44,252 bases of DNA from DATJFH01 sp035495815. Its GTDB lineage: Bacteria; Acidobacteriota; Terriglobia; Bryobacterales; Bryobacteraceae. Of this stretch, positions 8,276 to 16,403 are shown piece after piece (positions within the stretch are counted from its first letter, which is position 1; every line of letters starts with the position of its first letter). A program made the position numbers and the translations under genes. The notes beneath the pieces were generated by a model. It made no database searches. It saw only the letters and a list, made by a program, of their open reading frames with translations, and had not been told where the DNA came from. The DNA lies in NCBI GenBank assembly GCA_035495815.1, contig DATJFH010000132.1, forward strand, positions 1 through 44,252, read 5' to 3'.

Positions 8276-10198
8276 CTACGCGCCAGGCTGGGCCATAACG
8301 GAAGCTATTTTTTGGATCAGGGCGGCGGCGGAATAAGGCTTCTGCAGGAATCCGTTGAGGCCCTTGCCGGCAAAGCGATGGATAGCCTCGACCTCGTTAT
8401 ACCCGCTCGAGAGGATTACTCTGATATCCGGCTTGACCGCTTTGAGACGGCGGAAGGTTTCTTCTCCGTTCATCACCGGCATAGTCATGTCGAGAAGCAC
8501 CACGGCCACTTTTTCGGCCAGGACTTTAAACAATTCGACACCTTCCTTGCCGTCTTCGGCCAGCACCACGGTGTATCCGTAACGCTCCAGCATGGATTTC
8601 GCGGTGCGGCGGATGACATCTTCGTCATCGATCACGAGGACGAGCTCCGAACGCGCCACGACCGGGGTCGCGGCAGGCGGACGCGCCGCCACGGTTTCGC
8701 CGGAGGCCGGAAACAGGACTTTGAACGTGGTCCCACGGCCGGGTTGGCTGTAGACCCGCATGATTCCCTTGTGGCTCCTCACAATACCCTGCGCCGCCGC
8801 CAGCCCCAGTCCACGCCCCGTGAACTTGGTGGTGAAGAACGGGTCGAAGATCCGGTTGAGCGTCTCGCGGTCCATGCCGATGCCGGTGTCCTGGACCTCC
8901 AGGCTCACATAGGACCCTAACGCGCCATCGGTCGGATCGCCGAGGGCGGTCTGCAGGTAAGCCTCGTCCACCTCCTGCACGCTGGTCGTGACCGAGACGG
9001 ACCCGCTCTTATCCGGTCCGATCGCCTCGGCGCCGTTGATGACCAGGTTCATCACAAGCTGCTGTATCTGGCTCGCATCCGCCTGGATGAACGACAGACC
9101 CTCGGCCAGATCCAGGCGCAGGTGCACGTTTTTCGGGATGGACGTCTGGATTAGGGCGCTGATTTCGCGCACCAGCCCGGAGATATCGATCGGCTCGATC
9201 ACGAAATGGCCCTTGCCCGCATAAGCCAGCAACTGCCGGGTCAGGTGGGACGCCCGCTCGCTGGCCTTCAGCGCGTCATGCAGCAGCGGCCGGGCCGGGT
9301 TGCTGGTGGAAAGGGTCTCGAGCGCCAGGGACGTGTTCCCCATGATGCCGGTGAGCAGGTTGTTAAAATCGTGAGCGACTCCGCCTGCCAGCACACCCAG
9401 GCTCTCCAGCTTCTGGGTATGCCGGAGTTGCTCGTCCAGCCGCTTTCGCTCCGTGATATTACGGGCCACATGGGAGCCTCCCACGATTTTGCCGTCCCTG
9501 TCGCGGATAGGCGAGATCGTGAGCGAGACGTAGATGCGCTCGCCCTTCTTGGTGCGGCGGACCGTTTCAAAGTGCTCGACCCGCTCGCCCCGTCCGATGC
9601 GGTTCAGAATGTCGGTTTCTTCTTCGGCGCGGTCTTCCGGCAGGAGCAGGGTCATGCTGCGGCCGATGGCCTCCGAGGCGGTGTACCCGTACACCTGCTC
9701 GGCGCCCGCGTTCCAGGTGAGGATCGTCCCATCCAGTGATTTGCTGATAATGGCGTCTTCGGAAGATTCGACGATTGCCGCCATCCGCTCCAGCCGCTCA
9801 TCGAGCCGCTTGCGCTCGGAGATGTCGCGGGCCACATGAGAGATGCCGGTGATCCGGCCATCCCGGTCGAGGATGGGGGAGATGGTCAGCGAAACGTGGA
9901 TGTTTTCGCCTCGCTTCGTGCGTCGAACGCTTTCGAAATGGTCCAGCCGCTCCCCCCGGACGATACGTGAACGAATGTCATTTTCCTCGTCGGTCCGGTC
10001 CTTCGGCAGCAGAAGCATCATGGGCTGGCCGATGGCTTCTTCCGCCGTGTATCCGTACAATTTCTCCGCTCCGGTATTCCACGTCAGGATCGTGCCATTC
10101 AGCGTGTTGCTGACAATCGCGTCTTCGGAGGACTCCACAATGGCCGCCAGATGGGCCATTGCCTCTTCAGGGCTGAGCATTGAGTGCGCGTAGGCCAT
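8276..10198 (-). CDS. cytoplasmic hybrid histidine kinase, PAS-PAS-HisKA-HATPase-receiver
   Basis: A soluble sensor kinase (640 aa from the ATG at 10198) without membrane segments. Two PAS/PAC domains (about residues 12-130 and 135-250), each ending in an (I/N)-(S/T)-E-R-K-R-L-D-E linker, are near-identical tandem copies. The HisKA phospho-acceptor is H276 in G-G-V-A-H-D-F-N-N. The ATPase domain has the N box (NLVINGAEA), G1 (QDTGIGM), F box (FDPFFTT) and G2 (GRGLGLA). A C-terminal receiver (about 520-635) has the acidic pair in V-I-D-D-E-D, phospho-acceptor D570 in LLDMTMP, and a conserved S-S-G-Y. No output domain or partner regulator is adjacent. The start is uncertain: AGGAGG lies 22 bases before the chosen ATG and inside a longer in-frame version that begins upstream. 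Confidence 0.92.
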   Translation of the reverse strand: MAYAHSMLSPEEAMAHLAAIVESSEDAIVSNTLNGTILTWNTGAEKLYGYTAEEAIGQPMMLLLPKDRTDEENDIRSRIVRGERLDHFESVRRTKRGENIHVSLTISPILDRDGRITGISHVARDISERKRLDERLERMAAIVESSEDAIISKSLDGTILTWNAGAEQVYGYTASEAIGRSMTLLLPEDRAEEETDILNRIGRGERVEHFETVRRTKKGERIYVSLTISPIRDRDGKIVGGSHVARNITERKRLDEQLRHTQKLESLGVLAGGVAHDFNNLLTGIMGNTSLALETLSTSNPARPLLHDALKASERASHLTRQLLAYAGKGHFVIEPIDISGLVREISALIQTSIPKNVHLRLDLAEGLSFIQADASQIQQLVMNLVINGAEAIGPDKSGSVSVTTSVQEVDEAYLQTALGDPTDGALGSYVSLEVQDTGIGMDRETLNRIFDPFFTTKFTGRGLGLAAAQGIVRSHKGIMRVYSQPGRGTTFKVLFPASGETVAARPPAATPVVARSELVLVIDDEDVIRRTAKSMLERYGYTVVLAEDGKEGVELFKVLAEKVAVVLLDMTMPVMNGEETFRRLKAVKPDIRVILSSGYNEVEAIHRFAGKGLNGFLQKPYSAAALIQKIASVMAQPGA

Positions 10199-10387
10199 AC
10201 GGGATCGTATGCCGGTTTTTCCTCCTATCATCCCACACCTCGGATCGCAGGCTCCCGGCCGCGCCGCCAACAAGAATTACGAGACCGTACCGGCGAGGGT
10301 ATCCCGAGAGCTTGAGTAAGGCCGAGAATCAGCGTGCAAGTCGAATACCGTTTGCCACTCCGCCCTTATGTGTGGTTTACTGGCCAC

Positions 10388-11356
10388 ATGAAATCGGCTT
10401 CCTGCTTCCTGCTGGCCGCTGCCCTGCCGCTGTGCGCACAGGTGAAGATCACCCAGCGCACCGACCGCATTTCCGTCGAGATCGATGGCAAGCCGTTCAC
10501 CGAATTGTTCATCGGAGCCGACACCAGCAAGCCCTACCTGCATCCGCTGCGGGCCGCCTCCGGAAAGATCGTAACCCGCGCCTATCCAATGGATACCGTC
10601 GAAGGGGAGAGCAAGGACCATCCCCATCACCGCGGGCTTTGGTTCACTCACGGCGACGTCAACGGGTACGATTTCTGGGGCAACGAAGCGTCCCAGAAAG
10701 GCGCCGGCGCCGGTAAGGGCAAGGTGGTTTTGAAAAAGGTGGGCGAGCTGAAGAGCGGCAAGAAATCAGGGTCGCTGGCGGCCACCTTCGACTGGGTGGA
10801 CCCGCAGGGCAAGCCGATCCTGACCGAATCGCGGACCATCGTCTTTTATTCCCACCCCACCATGCGAATCATGGATTTCGACATCAACCTGAAGGCGCTG
10901 GAGAAGGTGAAGTTCGGCGACACCAAGGAAGGCACTTTTGCCATCCGGCTGGCAGCCGGGCTGGAGGAGCCCGTCAAGAAATCGCTGCCGACGCCGAAGC
11001 GCACCGGACTCATGGTGAACGCGGAAGGCGCGAAAGGCGAGAAGAACGTGTGGGGAAAGAGATCGCCCTGGGTGGACTACGCGGGCGAGCTGGAAGGCGA
11101 GAAGCTGGGGATCGCCATCTTCGACAATCCGGCGAATCCGAAACATCCGACCTACTGGCACTCCCGCAGCTACGGCCTGTTTGCCGCCAACATTTTCGGG
11201 GAGCACGATTACTACAACGACAAGTCGCGCGACGGCAGCGTGACCGTCGAAGCCGGCAACAGCCTGCGCTTCCGCTATCGCGTCATCATTCATCCGGGCG
11301 ACGCCGCCAGCGCCGGAATTGCCGAACTGTACAAAAAGTACAAGGAAGCGAAGTAG
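10388..11356 (+). CDS. secreted DUF6807 family protein (often labelled 'methane oxygenase PmoA')
   Basis: A 322-residue exported protein. The signal peptide is MKSASCFLLAAALPLCAQ and the body is beta-rich. The hallmark D-H-P-H-H-R-G-L motif is at residues 78-85, with a second conserved H-S-R-S-Y-G near 258 and E-H-D-Y-Y-N-D after it. These are the signatures of DUF6807, which databases have named PmoA although the proteins have no demonstrated link to methane oxidation. Such genes are abundant in Planctomycetes and Acidobacteria, usually near sugar-processing genes. The biochemical role is unknown. The ATG at 10388 is chosen because the signal peptide starts there; no clear ribosome-binding site precedes it. 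It is convergent with the nucleotidyltransferase gene, one base between the stop codons. Confidence 0.85.
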   Translation: MKSASCFLLAAALPLCAQVKITQRTDRISVEIDGKPFTELFIGADTSKPYLHPLRAASGKIVTRAYPMDTVEGESKDHPHHRGLWFTHGDVNGYDFWGNEASQKGAGAGKGKVVLKKVGELKSGKKSGSLAATFDWVDPQGKPILTESRTIVFYSHPTMRIMDFDINLKALEKVKFGDTKEGTFAIRLAAGLEEPVKKSLPTPKRTGLMVNAEGAKGEKNVWGKRSPWVDYAGELEGEKLGIAIFDNPANPKHPTYWHSRSYGLFAANIFGEHDYYNDKSRDGSVTVEAGNSLRFRYRVIIHPGDAASAGIAELYKKYKEAK

Positions 11357-11362
11357 TCTACT
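11352..11362. repeat. 11-bp palindrome containing two convergent stop codons
   Basis: AGTAG, a single T, then CTACT. The TAG of the DUF6807 gene (11354-11356) and the TAG of the opposing nucleotidyltransferase gene (11360-11358 on the minus strand) lie in the two arms. There is no untranslated space for a terminator, so both transcripts must run into the opposite gene. Confidence 0.5.
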
Positions 11363-11972
11363 CGCTCCGCCACAGATCCAGCCGCAGTTCCATCCGCTCC
11401 GCGACCGCCGGCGGAACCAGGTGTCGCCACGGCTGTCCGGTCCGGAGCCGCGCGCGCACTTCCGTGGAGGAGATCCCGGCGACGCCGGGAGGCAGGGGAA
11501 GGGAACGGACCCGATTCCCGATCTTCCCGGGGGGCGTATAGGGTCCGCCTCTCGAGGCCACCAGCAGCTGGTAAGTCTCGAGCTGCTTTTCAATGCTTTC
11601 CCCGGAGCTGTAGTCCCAGGCGACAATCCGCTCGGCGGCGTCGCGGCCGCAGAGCAGGAACAGTTCGACGCCGTGGCCATATTCCCGGCGGGCCTCGCGG
11701 GCCAGCTCGATGAACAAGCCGCGGCTGCTCGATGCGAGGGAAAAGCGCGGCTCTGAGGAGAGGGCGGCGCGGAGCAGCTCCAGGCGGTCGGCGAAGCCCG
11801 CGCCGGCGTACTCTTTGTGGGGGAAGACGCGCGGCAGCACGAAAAGGACCTCGTCGGCGGCGGCGAGAGCCGATTCCGCCATCGCCAGGTGAGCGCGAGT
11901 CGGGGGGTGGAAAGCTCCCGGCAGAATGGCCAGCTTCGCCGGAGGCCGCGGCGCGCGAATGTAGAAATCCAT
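11358..11972 (-). CDS. nicotinate-nucleotide adenylyltransferase-like nucleotidyltransferase
   Basis: A 204-residue member of the HIGH-type nucleotidyltransferase superfamily. The nucleotide-binding motif G-A-F-H-P-P-T-R-A-H (about residues 17-26) follows strand one (L-A-I-L-P). The second conserved motif I-S-S-T-E-V-R-A-R-L near the C-terminus is the NadD/PanC-type I-S-S-T-x-I-R that contacts ATP phosphates. NadD joins nicotinate mononucleotide and ATP to form deamido-NAD. Size and motifs fit, but the A-F-H-P-P-T loop differs from the usual G-T-F-D-P-x-H of NadD, so the substrate is uncertain and no symbol is given. I chose the ATG at 11972, directly before R-A-P-R-P-P-A-K-L-A-I-L-P. Only 24 bases separate it from the divergent small gene at 11997. 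Confidence 0.75.
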   Translation of the reverse strand: MDFYIRAPRPPAKLAILPGAFHPPTRAHLAMAESALAAADEVLFVLPRVFPHKEYAGAGFADRLELLRAALSSEPRFSLASSSRGLFIELAREARREYGHGVELFLLCGRDAAERIVAWDYSSGESIEKQLETYQLLVASRGGPYTPPGKIGNRVRSLPLPPGVAGISSTEVRARLRTGQPWRHLVPPAVAERMELRLDLWRSE

Positions 11973-11996
11973 CCGGTAGAATAAGAGCTTACCTGT

Positions 11997-12140
11997 GTGC
12001 AGCGGATCTGTCCACACTGCGGATCGATTTCGGTAAACCCCTCGCGGCGCCGCAATTTATTGGACTGGCTGTTCCGGCTGTTCGGACAGGAACCCTTCCG
12101 CTGCCAGGTCTGCAGCACGCGCTTTCACGACCGCCCATGA
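11997..12140 (+). CDS. 47-residue zinc-ribbon protein
   Basis: A small gene that ordinary length cut-offs miss. From the GTG at 11997 the frame encodes a protein with C-P-H-C-G near the N-terminus, a basic S-R-R-R-N stretch, the amphipathic L-L-D-W-L-F-R-L-F-G, and then F-R-C-Q-V-C-S-T-R-F. The two Cys-x2-Cys knuckles, about 28 residues apart, can bind one zinc as a ribbon. The arrangement resembles tiny acidobacterial zinc-ribbon proteins of unknown role. The stop TGA (12138-12140) overlaps the ATG of the amidohydrolase as ATGA, indicating translational coupling. The GTG is the only plausible start after an in-frame TAA at 11982; AAGAG at 11983-11987 is a weak ribosome-binding site. The real role is unknown. 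Confidence 0.7.
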   Translation: MQRICPHCGSISVNPSRRRNLLDWLFRLFGQEPFRCQVCSTRFHDRP

Positions 12141-13777
12141 GAACTCTTCTGCTGCTCGCCATGCTGACGCCGTTCGCGGCGGCTCAGGATTTCGACCTGC
12201 TCATCGTCAACGGACGCGTGGTGGACGGCACGGGCAATCCCGCCTTCACGAGCGACGTCGGAATCCGCGGCGGTAAGATCACGGCGGTCGGACATCTGGC
12301 AGGCCGATCGGCGGCGCGGACCATCGACGCGGCCGGGTTGACGGTGGCTCCGGGATTCGTCGATATCCACAATCATTCCGATTACACGCTGATCGAGGAC
12401 GGCGACGCGGAGAGCATGGTGCGGCAGGGCGTCACCTCCATGATCTTCGGCGAAGGCGGATCGGCCGCGCCCGCCGGTGGCAAGCAGGAGCGCGCCGCGG
12501 AACGGGCGGACTGGACCGATCTGCGCGGCTATTTCGACCGTCTGCTGAAGCAGGGGATCTCGACGAACATCGGCACGTACGTGGGGTCGAGCCAGATCTG
12601 GACCTACGTGCGCGGGCAAAAGGCCGGTCCGCCGGAACCGGCGGAGCTGAAGCAGATGCAGGACCAGGTGCGGCTGGCGATGGAGCAGGGCGCGCTGGGC
12701 GTAGCCAGCTCTTTGAGCGGACCGCCGGGATCCTGGATCGACACGGCCACGCTGGCGGCCATGTGCGAGGTGGCCTCCCGCTATGGCGGCATCTATTCGA
12801 CTCACATGCGGACGGAGGGCCGCGGAGTGTTCGAATCGGTGGCCGAAGCGATCGAGATCGGGCGCCGCGCGAAAATTCCGGTGGATATCATCCATCTGAA
12901 GATCGCCGAGCGGCAGATGTGGGGACAGATGCCGGAGCTGGCGGCGTCGATCGCCGGCGCCAGGGCGCGCGGCCAGGAAGTGGAGGCGAACGTTTACCCC
13001 TACCGCGCGGGCCAGAACAATTTGTCCAGCATCATTCCGCCGTGGGCTCACGAAGGCGGATCGCAGGCGATGATTGCGCGGCTCGAGGACCCGTCGCTGC
13101 GCCCTCGCCTGGAGAACGAGATCCATCACGGCATCGCGGGGTCGAGCTGGTACAACCACTACACGGCCACGGGCGGATGGGACGGCATGCTGCTGGTCTC
13201 CTTTTCCAATCCGCGGTACAAGCGGTTCGAGGGCAAGCGGATGAGCGAGGTGATCCAGGCGCTCGGCAAGCCGGAGATCGATGTGCTGTTCGAGCTGCTC
13301 GAGCAGAACCGGGGCTCGGTGCCGACGGTGTATTTCCACCATTCGGAAGAGGACATGAAATTCGCGCTGCGGCAGCCGTTCGTCTCCATCGGATCGGACG
13401 GCACGGCCGTGAAGACGGAGGGTCCGCTGGCGAGGGGCAATCCGCATCCCCGGTATTACGGCACTTTCCCGCGGGTGCTGGGTAAGTACGTGCGCGAGGA
13501 GAAGACGCTCAGCCTGGAGGAAGCGATTCGCAAAATGACGTCGGCGAACACGGCCAAGATCCGGATCTTCGACCGCGGCCTGCTGCGTCCGGGCCAGTGG
13601 GCCGACGTAACCGTATTCGACGCCGGAAAGATTATCGACCACGCGACCTTCGAGAAGCCGCACCAGTATTCGACGGGAGTCGAGTACGTGCTGGTGAACG
13701 GAAAGCCGGTGCTCGACCGCGGCCGGCACACGCGGGCCCGGCCCGGGACGATCCTCTACGGCCAGGGTAAGAAGTAA
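12137..13777 (+). CDS. secreted N-acyl-D-amino-acid deacylase-like amidohydrolase
   Basis: A 546-residue exported metal-dependent hydrolase. Signal peptide MRTLLLLAMLTPFAAAQ, then the beta-sandwich start F-D-L-L-I-V-N-G-R-V-V-D-G-T-G, typical of the D-aminoacylase/dihydroorotase branch of the amidohydrolase superfamily. The metal motif H-x-H is H78-N-H80. Further conserved elements are S-T-H-M-R-T-E, I-I-H-L-K-I-A, I-G-S-D-G-T-A and the closing sandwich segment L-L-R-P-G-Q-W-A-D-V-T-V-F-D. The family removes acyl groups from N-acyl-D-amino acids. With export this suggests scavenging of peptidoglycan-derived or other D-amino-acid conjugates, but the substrate is inferred. The ATG at 12137 overlaps the stop of the zinc-ribbon gene (ATGA), and the signal peptide begins there, so upstream in-frame codons are rejected. 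Confidence 0.88.
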   Translation: MRTLLLLAMLTPFAAAQDFDLLIVNGRVVDGTGNPAFTSDVGIRGGKITAVGHLAGRSAARTIDAAGLTVAPGFVDIHNHSDYTLIEDGDAESMVRQGVTSMIFGEGGSAAPAGGKQERAAERADWTDLRGYFDRLLKQGISTNIGTYVGSSQIWTYVRGQKAGPPEPAELKQMQDQVRLAMEQGALGVASSLSGPPGSWIDTATLAAMCEVASRYGGIYSTHMRTEGRGVFESVAEAIEIGRRAKIPVDIIHLKIAERQMWGQMPELAASIAGARARGQEVEANVYPYRAGQNNLSSIIPPWAHEGGSQAMIARLEDPSLRPRLENEIHHGIAGSSWYNHYTATGGWDGMLLVSFSNPRYKRFEGKRMSEVIQALGKPEIDVLFELLEQNRGSVPTVYFHHSEEDMKFALRQPFVSIGSDGTAVKTEGPLARGNPHPRYYGTFPRVLGKYVREEKTLSLEEAIRKMTSANTAKIRIFDRGLLRPGQWADVTVFDAGKIIDHATFEKPHQYSTGVEYVLVNGKPVLDRGRHTRARPGTILYGQGKK

Positions 13778-13873
13778 ATTTGGGACGTGAGCGCGCGGCC
13801 GGAAGCCGATCATCATCGCGGAACGATCGGCATGATGAACCGGAGAGCTCCGGCAGGCGGAAGCAATGCCCGA

Positions 13874-14239
13874 TTATTCGATGGGGAGGCCGGATTGCTG
13901 GATGGCCCGCCAGCCGCCGTCGAGCGAGATGACGTCCGTGTAGCCCATCTGCTTCAGGGCGTCGGCCGCCAGCGCCGACCGGTAGCCGCCTCCGCAATAG
14001 AGAACCAGCCTGGTATTCTTGTCCGGGATTTTGGTTTCGATATCCCGCTCGATCACGCCTTTACCCAGGTGAACGGCGCCGGCGGCATGACCGGCCGCCC
14101 ATTCGCTGTCTTCCCGAACGTCGATCAGAGTGGACTTGACGCCATCGGAAAGCATTTGCTTGTATCCGTCGATGTCGATCTGCCTGACACGGGACTTGGC
14201 TTCATTGACGAGCTTGAGAAATCCGGGATTGTGCGCCAT
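13874..14239 (-). CDS. rhodanese-domain sulfurtransferase-like protein
   Basis: A 121-residue single-domain rhodanese. Key elements are the D-V-R-E entry motif (residues 40-43), G-A-V-H-L (54-58), and the active-site loop C-G-G-G-Y-R-S with C82 as the persulfide-forming cysteine, then S-L-D-G-G-W (around 105-110). Such proteins move sulfane sulfur in the cytoplasm; the acceptor is unknown. A good ribosome-binding site (AGGAGAAGG) precedes the ATG. The gene follows murA by 12 bases on the same strand, so it is probably the last gene of the mur operon, although no functional link to cell-wall synthesis is obvious. Confidence 0.9.
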   Translation of the reverse strand: MAHNPGFLKLVNEAKSRVRQIDIDGYKQMLSDGVKSTLIDVREDSEWAAGHAAGAVHLGKGVIERDIETKIPDKNTRLVLYCGGGYRSALAADALKQMGYTDVISLDGGWRAIQQSGLPIE

Positions 14240-14251
14240 GCCTTCTCCTGA

Positions 14252-15508
14252 TCAGTCCACGCGCTCGATGCTTGCGCCGGCGAGCGCGAGCTTTTCTTCG
14301 ATTTTCTCATAGCCGCGGTCGATGTGATAGACGCGGTCAATCACCGTTTCGCCGCGCGCGGCCAGGGCCGCCAGAACCAGGGAAGCGCTGGCGCGGAGGT
14401 CGGACGCGATCACTCCCGCGCCGGTCAGCTCGTTGGGACCGGCCACGATCGCGCGGCGGCCGTCGAGACGGATATTGGCCCCCATGCGGGCCAGCTCCTG
14501 CGCGTGCATGAAGCGGTTCTCGAAGATCGTCTCGGTCACGATGGCGATTCCAGTGGCCCGGGTCATGAGGGCCATATATTGCGCCTGGAGGTCGGTGGCG
14601 AAGCCGGGGTACTCCTCGGTCGTGATGTCGATCGAGCGCAGCGGGCCGTCCACGCGCACGCGCAGCTCGGTGGGACCGCTCTGTAGAATGTCGACGCCGC
14701 ATTGCCGGAGCTTCACGATCAGGGCGCCCAGGTGCTCGACGGGGCAATCGGTGATGGTGAGGTCGCCTCGGGTGATGGCGCCGGCGATGAGAAAGGTTCC
14801 GGCCTCGATGCGGTCGCGAATGATGGTGTGGTCCGCGCCGCCCAGTTTTTCCACTCCTTGAATTCGAATCAGGGAGGTTCCGGCGCCCTCGATCTTGGCG
14901 CCCATCCGGATGAGCAGATCGGCCAGATCCCTGACCTCGGGCTCCTGGGCGGCATTTTCGAGGACCGTCTCTCCGCGCGCCAGGACGGCCGCCATCATGA
15001 GATCCTCGGTGCCGGTGACGGTGATGCGGTCGAAGTGGACGGTCGCGCCGCGAAGCCCGTGCGAGGCGTCCGCCTCGATGTAGCCGTGCGACTGCCGGAT
15101 CGTGGCGCCGAGGGCTTCGAGTCCGGCGATGTGGAGGTCGATGGGCCGGGCGCCGATGGCGCAGCCGCCGGGGAGCGAGACTCGCGCGCGTCCGGCGCGG
15201 GCGGCCAGCGGTCCCAGCACGAGGCTCGAAGCGCGCATGGTCTTGACCAGCTCATAAGGGGCTTCGGGCGAAGTAATGTCGGGAGTTTCGATGCGCACGA
15301 AGTCGTCGGTGACGTCCACCTTCGCGCCGACGTCCACGAGCAGCCGCTGCATGGTGCGGATGTCGCGGACCCTGGGAATGCCGCGGAGGGTAACCGGCTC
15401 GCTGGTGAGCAGGGAGGCGGCCAGGGCCGGCAGGGCTGAATTCTTGGAGCCGCCGGTTGCAATCGCGCCGGTGAGCGGGCGTCCGCCTTTGATGACGAAT
15501 TTATCCAT
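14252..15508 (-). CDS. murA: UDP-N-acetylglucosamine 1-carboxyvinyltransferase MurA
   Basis: MurA (418 aa, normal length) catalyses the first committed step of peptidoglycan synthesis: enolpyruvyl transfer from PEP to UDP-GlcNAc in the cytoplasm. The catalytic Lys-Asn pair is K22-N23 in G-S-K-N-S-A-L-P. The fosfomycin-target cysteine is C116 in L-P-G-G-C-A-I-G-A-R-P, so the enzyme is of the fosfomycin-sensitive type. Other hallmarks are E-Y-P-G-F-A-T-D-L-Q-A-Q and a C-terminal D-R-V-Y-H-I-D-R-G-Y. The ATG at 15508 is the family start; it overlaps the end of murQ by 8 bases (ATGGATAA), so translation of the two is probably coupled. The ribosome-binding site must lie inside murQ. Confidence 0.97.
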   Translation of the reverse strand: MDKFVIKGGRPLTGAIATGGSKNSALPALAASLLTSEPVTLRGIPRVRDIRTMQRLLVDVGAKVDVTDDFVRIETPDITSPEAPYELVKTMRASSLVLGPLAARAGRARVSLPGGCAIGARPIDLHIAGLEALGATIRQSHGYIEADASHGLRGATVHFDRITVTGTEDLMMAAVLARGETVLENAAQEPEVRDLADLLIRMGAKIEGAGTSLIRIQGVEKLGGADHTIIRDRIEAGTFLIAGAITRGDLTITDCPVEHLGALIVKLRQCGVDILQSGPTELRVRVDGPLRSIDITTEEYPGFATDLQAQYMALMTRATGIAIVTETIFENRFMHAQELARMGANIRLDGRRAIVAGPNELTGAGVIASDLRASASLVLAALAARGETVIDRVYHIDRGYEKIEEKLALAGASIERVD

Positions 15509-16403
15509 GTTTGACCTTTTCGAGCGCGGCGGAGACGCGTCCGCCGGCGGCGCGCAGGAGTTGTTCCGCCGCCTCCCGTCCGACGCCGGCGAGGTGCATG
15601 ACAATGGCGGCGCGCACGCTGTCGCCGGAGGCGGCCAGCAGCTCGGCGGCGCGCTCTCCGCTGACGCCGGCGGCCTGGGCGACAATGCGCCGGGCCCGAT
15701 CGCGAAGTTTGGAGTTCTTGGGCTGGACGTTGACCATCAGGTTCCCGAAGACATATCCGCGGCGAATGAAGGTTCCGGTGGTGAGCATGTTGAGAACGAG
15801 CTTGGTGGCGGTGCCGGCCTTCATGCGCGTCGAGCCGGCCAGGACCTCAGGTCCGGGGAGCGGCTCGATGGCAATGTCGACCGACCGGGAGAGCTCGGAT
15901 CGGGGCGTGCAGCTGACGCCGACGGTCACCGCGCCGATCCGTCGCGCTTCGGCGATTGCGCCCAGCACATAGGGCGTGCGCCCGCTGGCGGCGATGCCGA
16001 CAAGCACGTCGGCGGCGGTAAAGCCGCGGGCGGCGAGGTCGCGGACGCCGATCGCCGGGTCGTCCTCGGTAGTCTCGGTGGCGCGCGAGAGAGCGGGCTC
16101 GCCTCCGGCGATGATTCCCTGCACCAGGTCCGCCGGAACGGAAAAAGTGGGCGGGCACTCCGAGGCATCGAGCACGCCGAGACGGCCACTGGTGCCGGCT
16201 CCGATGTAAAACAGGCGTCCGCCTCGCTCCATGGCCGCGACGATGGCGTCGACCGCGCGGGCGATGGCGGGGATCTCCCGGGCCACGGCGGCGGCGATGC
16301 GGCTGTCTTCGGCATTGATGATTTCGAGCATGCGCGCGGTGGGCAGCGTGTCGATGGCTTCGGAAGCCGGGTTCTGCTGTTCCGTAAGGAGTTTCTCGAT
16401 CAT
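15501..16403 (-). CDS. murQ: N-acetylmuramic acid 6-phosphate etherase MurQ
   Basis: A 300-residue SIS-domain etherase. It cleaves MurNAc-6-phosphate to GlcNAc-6-phosphate and D-lactate in peptidoglycan recycling. The diagnostic segment G-A-G-T-S-G-R-L-G-V-L-D-A-S-E-C-P-P-T-F holds the sugar-phosphate loop and the catalytic Glu of S-E-C-P. A-S-G-R-T-P-Y and S-T-R-M-K-A-G-T-A-T-K are also family signatures. The C-terminal helical (UBA-like) part is present. Its start shares one base with the stop of the TIM-barrel gene (TGATG), and its end overlaps murA. A MurNAc-6-P producing kinase or PTS transporter is not in the window, so the substrate source is unknown. Confidence 0.95.
   Translation of the reverse strand: MIEKLLTEQQNPASEAIDTLPTARMLEIINAEDSRIAAAVAREIPAIARAVDAIVAAMERGGRLFYIGAGTSGRLGVLDASECPPTFSVPADLVQGIIAGGEPALSRATETTEDDPAIGVRDLAARGFTAADVLVGIAASGRTPYVLGAIAEARRIGAVTVGVSCTPRSELSRSVDIAIEPLPGPEVLAGSTRMKAGTATKLVLNMLTTGTFIRRGYVFGNLMVNVQPKNSKLRDRARRIVAQAAGVSGERAAELLAASGDSVRAAIVMHLAGVGREAAEQLLRAAGGRVSAALEKVKHG

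Noticed and set aside
10370..10392. Short repeat TGTGG/CCACA around the DUF6807 start as a riboregulator
   Set aside because: Only five base pairs with an 8-base loop and no Shine-Dalgarno to hide; far weaker than the hairpin at 24048.
10388..11356. Link of the DUF6807 gene to methane oxidation through the name PmoA
   Set aside because: The family name is misleading: the protein has a signal peptide and no membrane segments or particulate methane monooxygenase features, and no pmoB or pmoC is present.
12125..13816. A 563-codon minus-strand frame opposite the amidohydrolase
   Set aside because: Arg/His-rich shadow without motifs; the plus-strand amidohydrolase has signal peptide and metal ligands.
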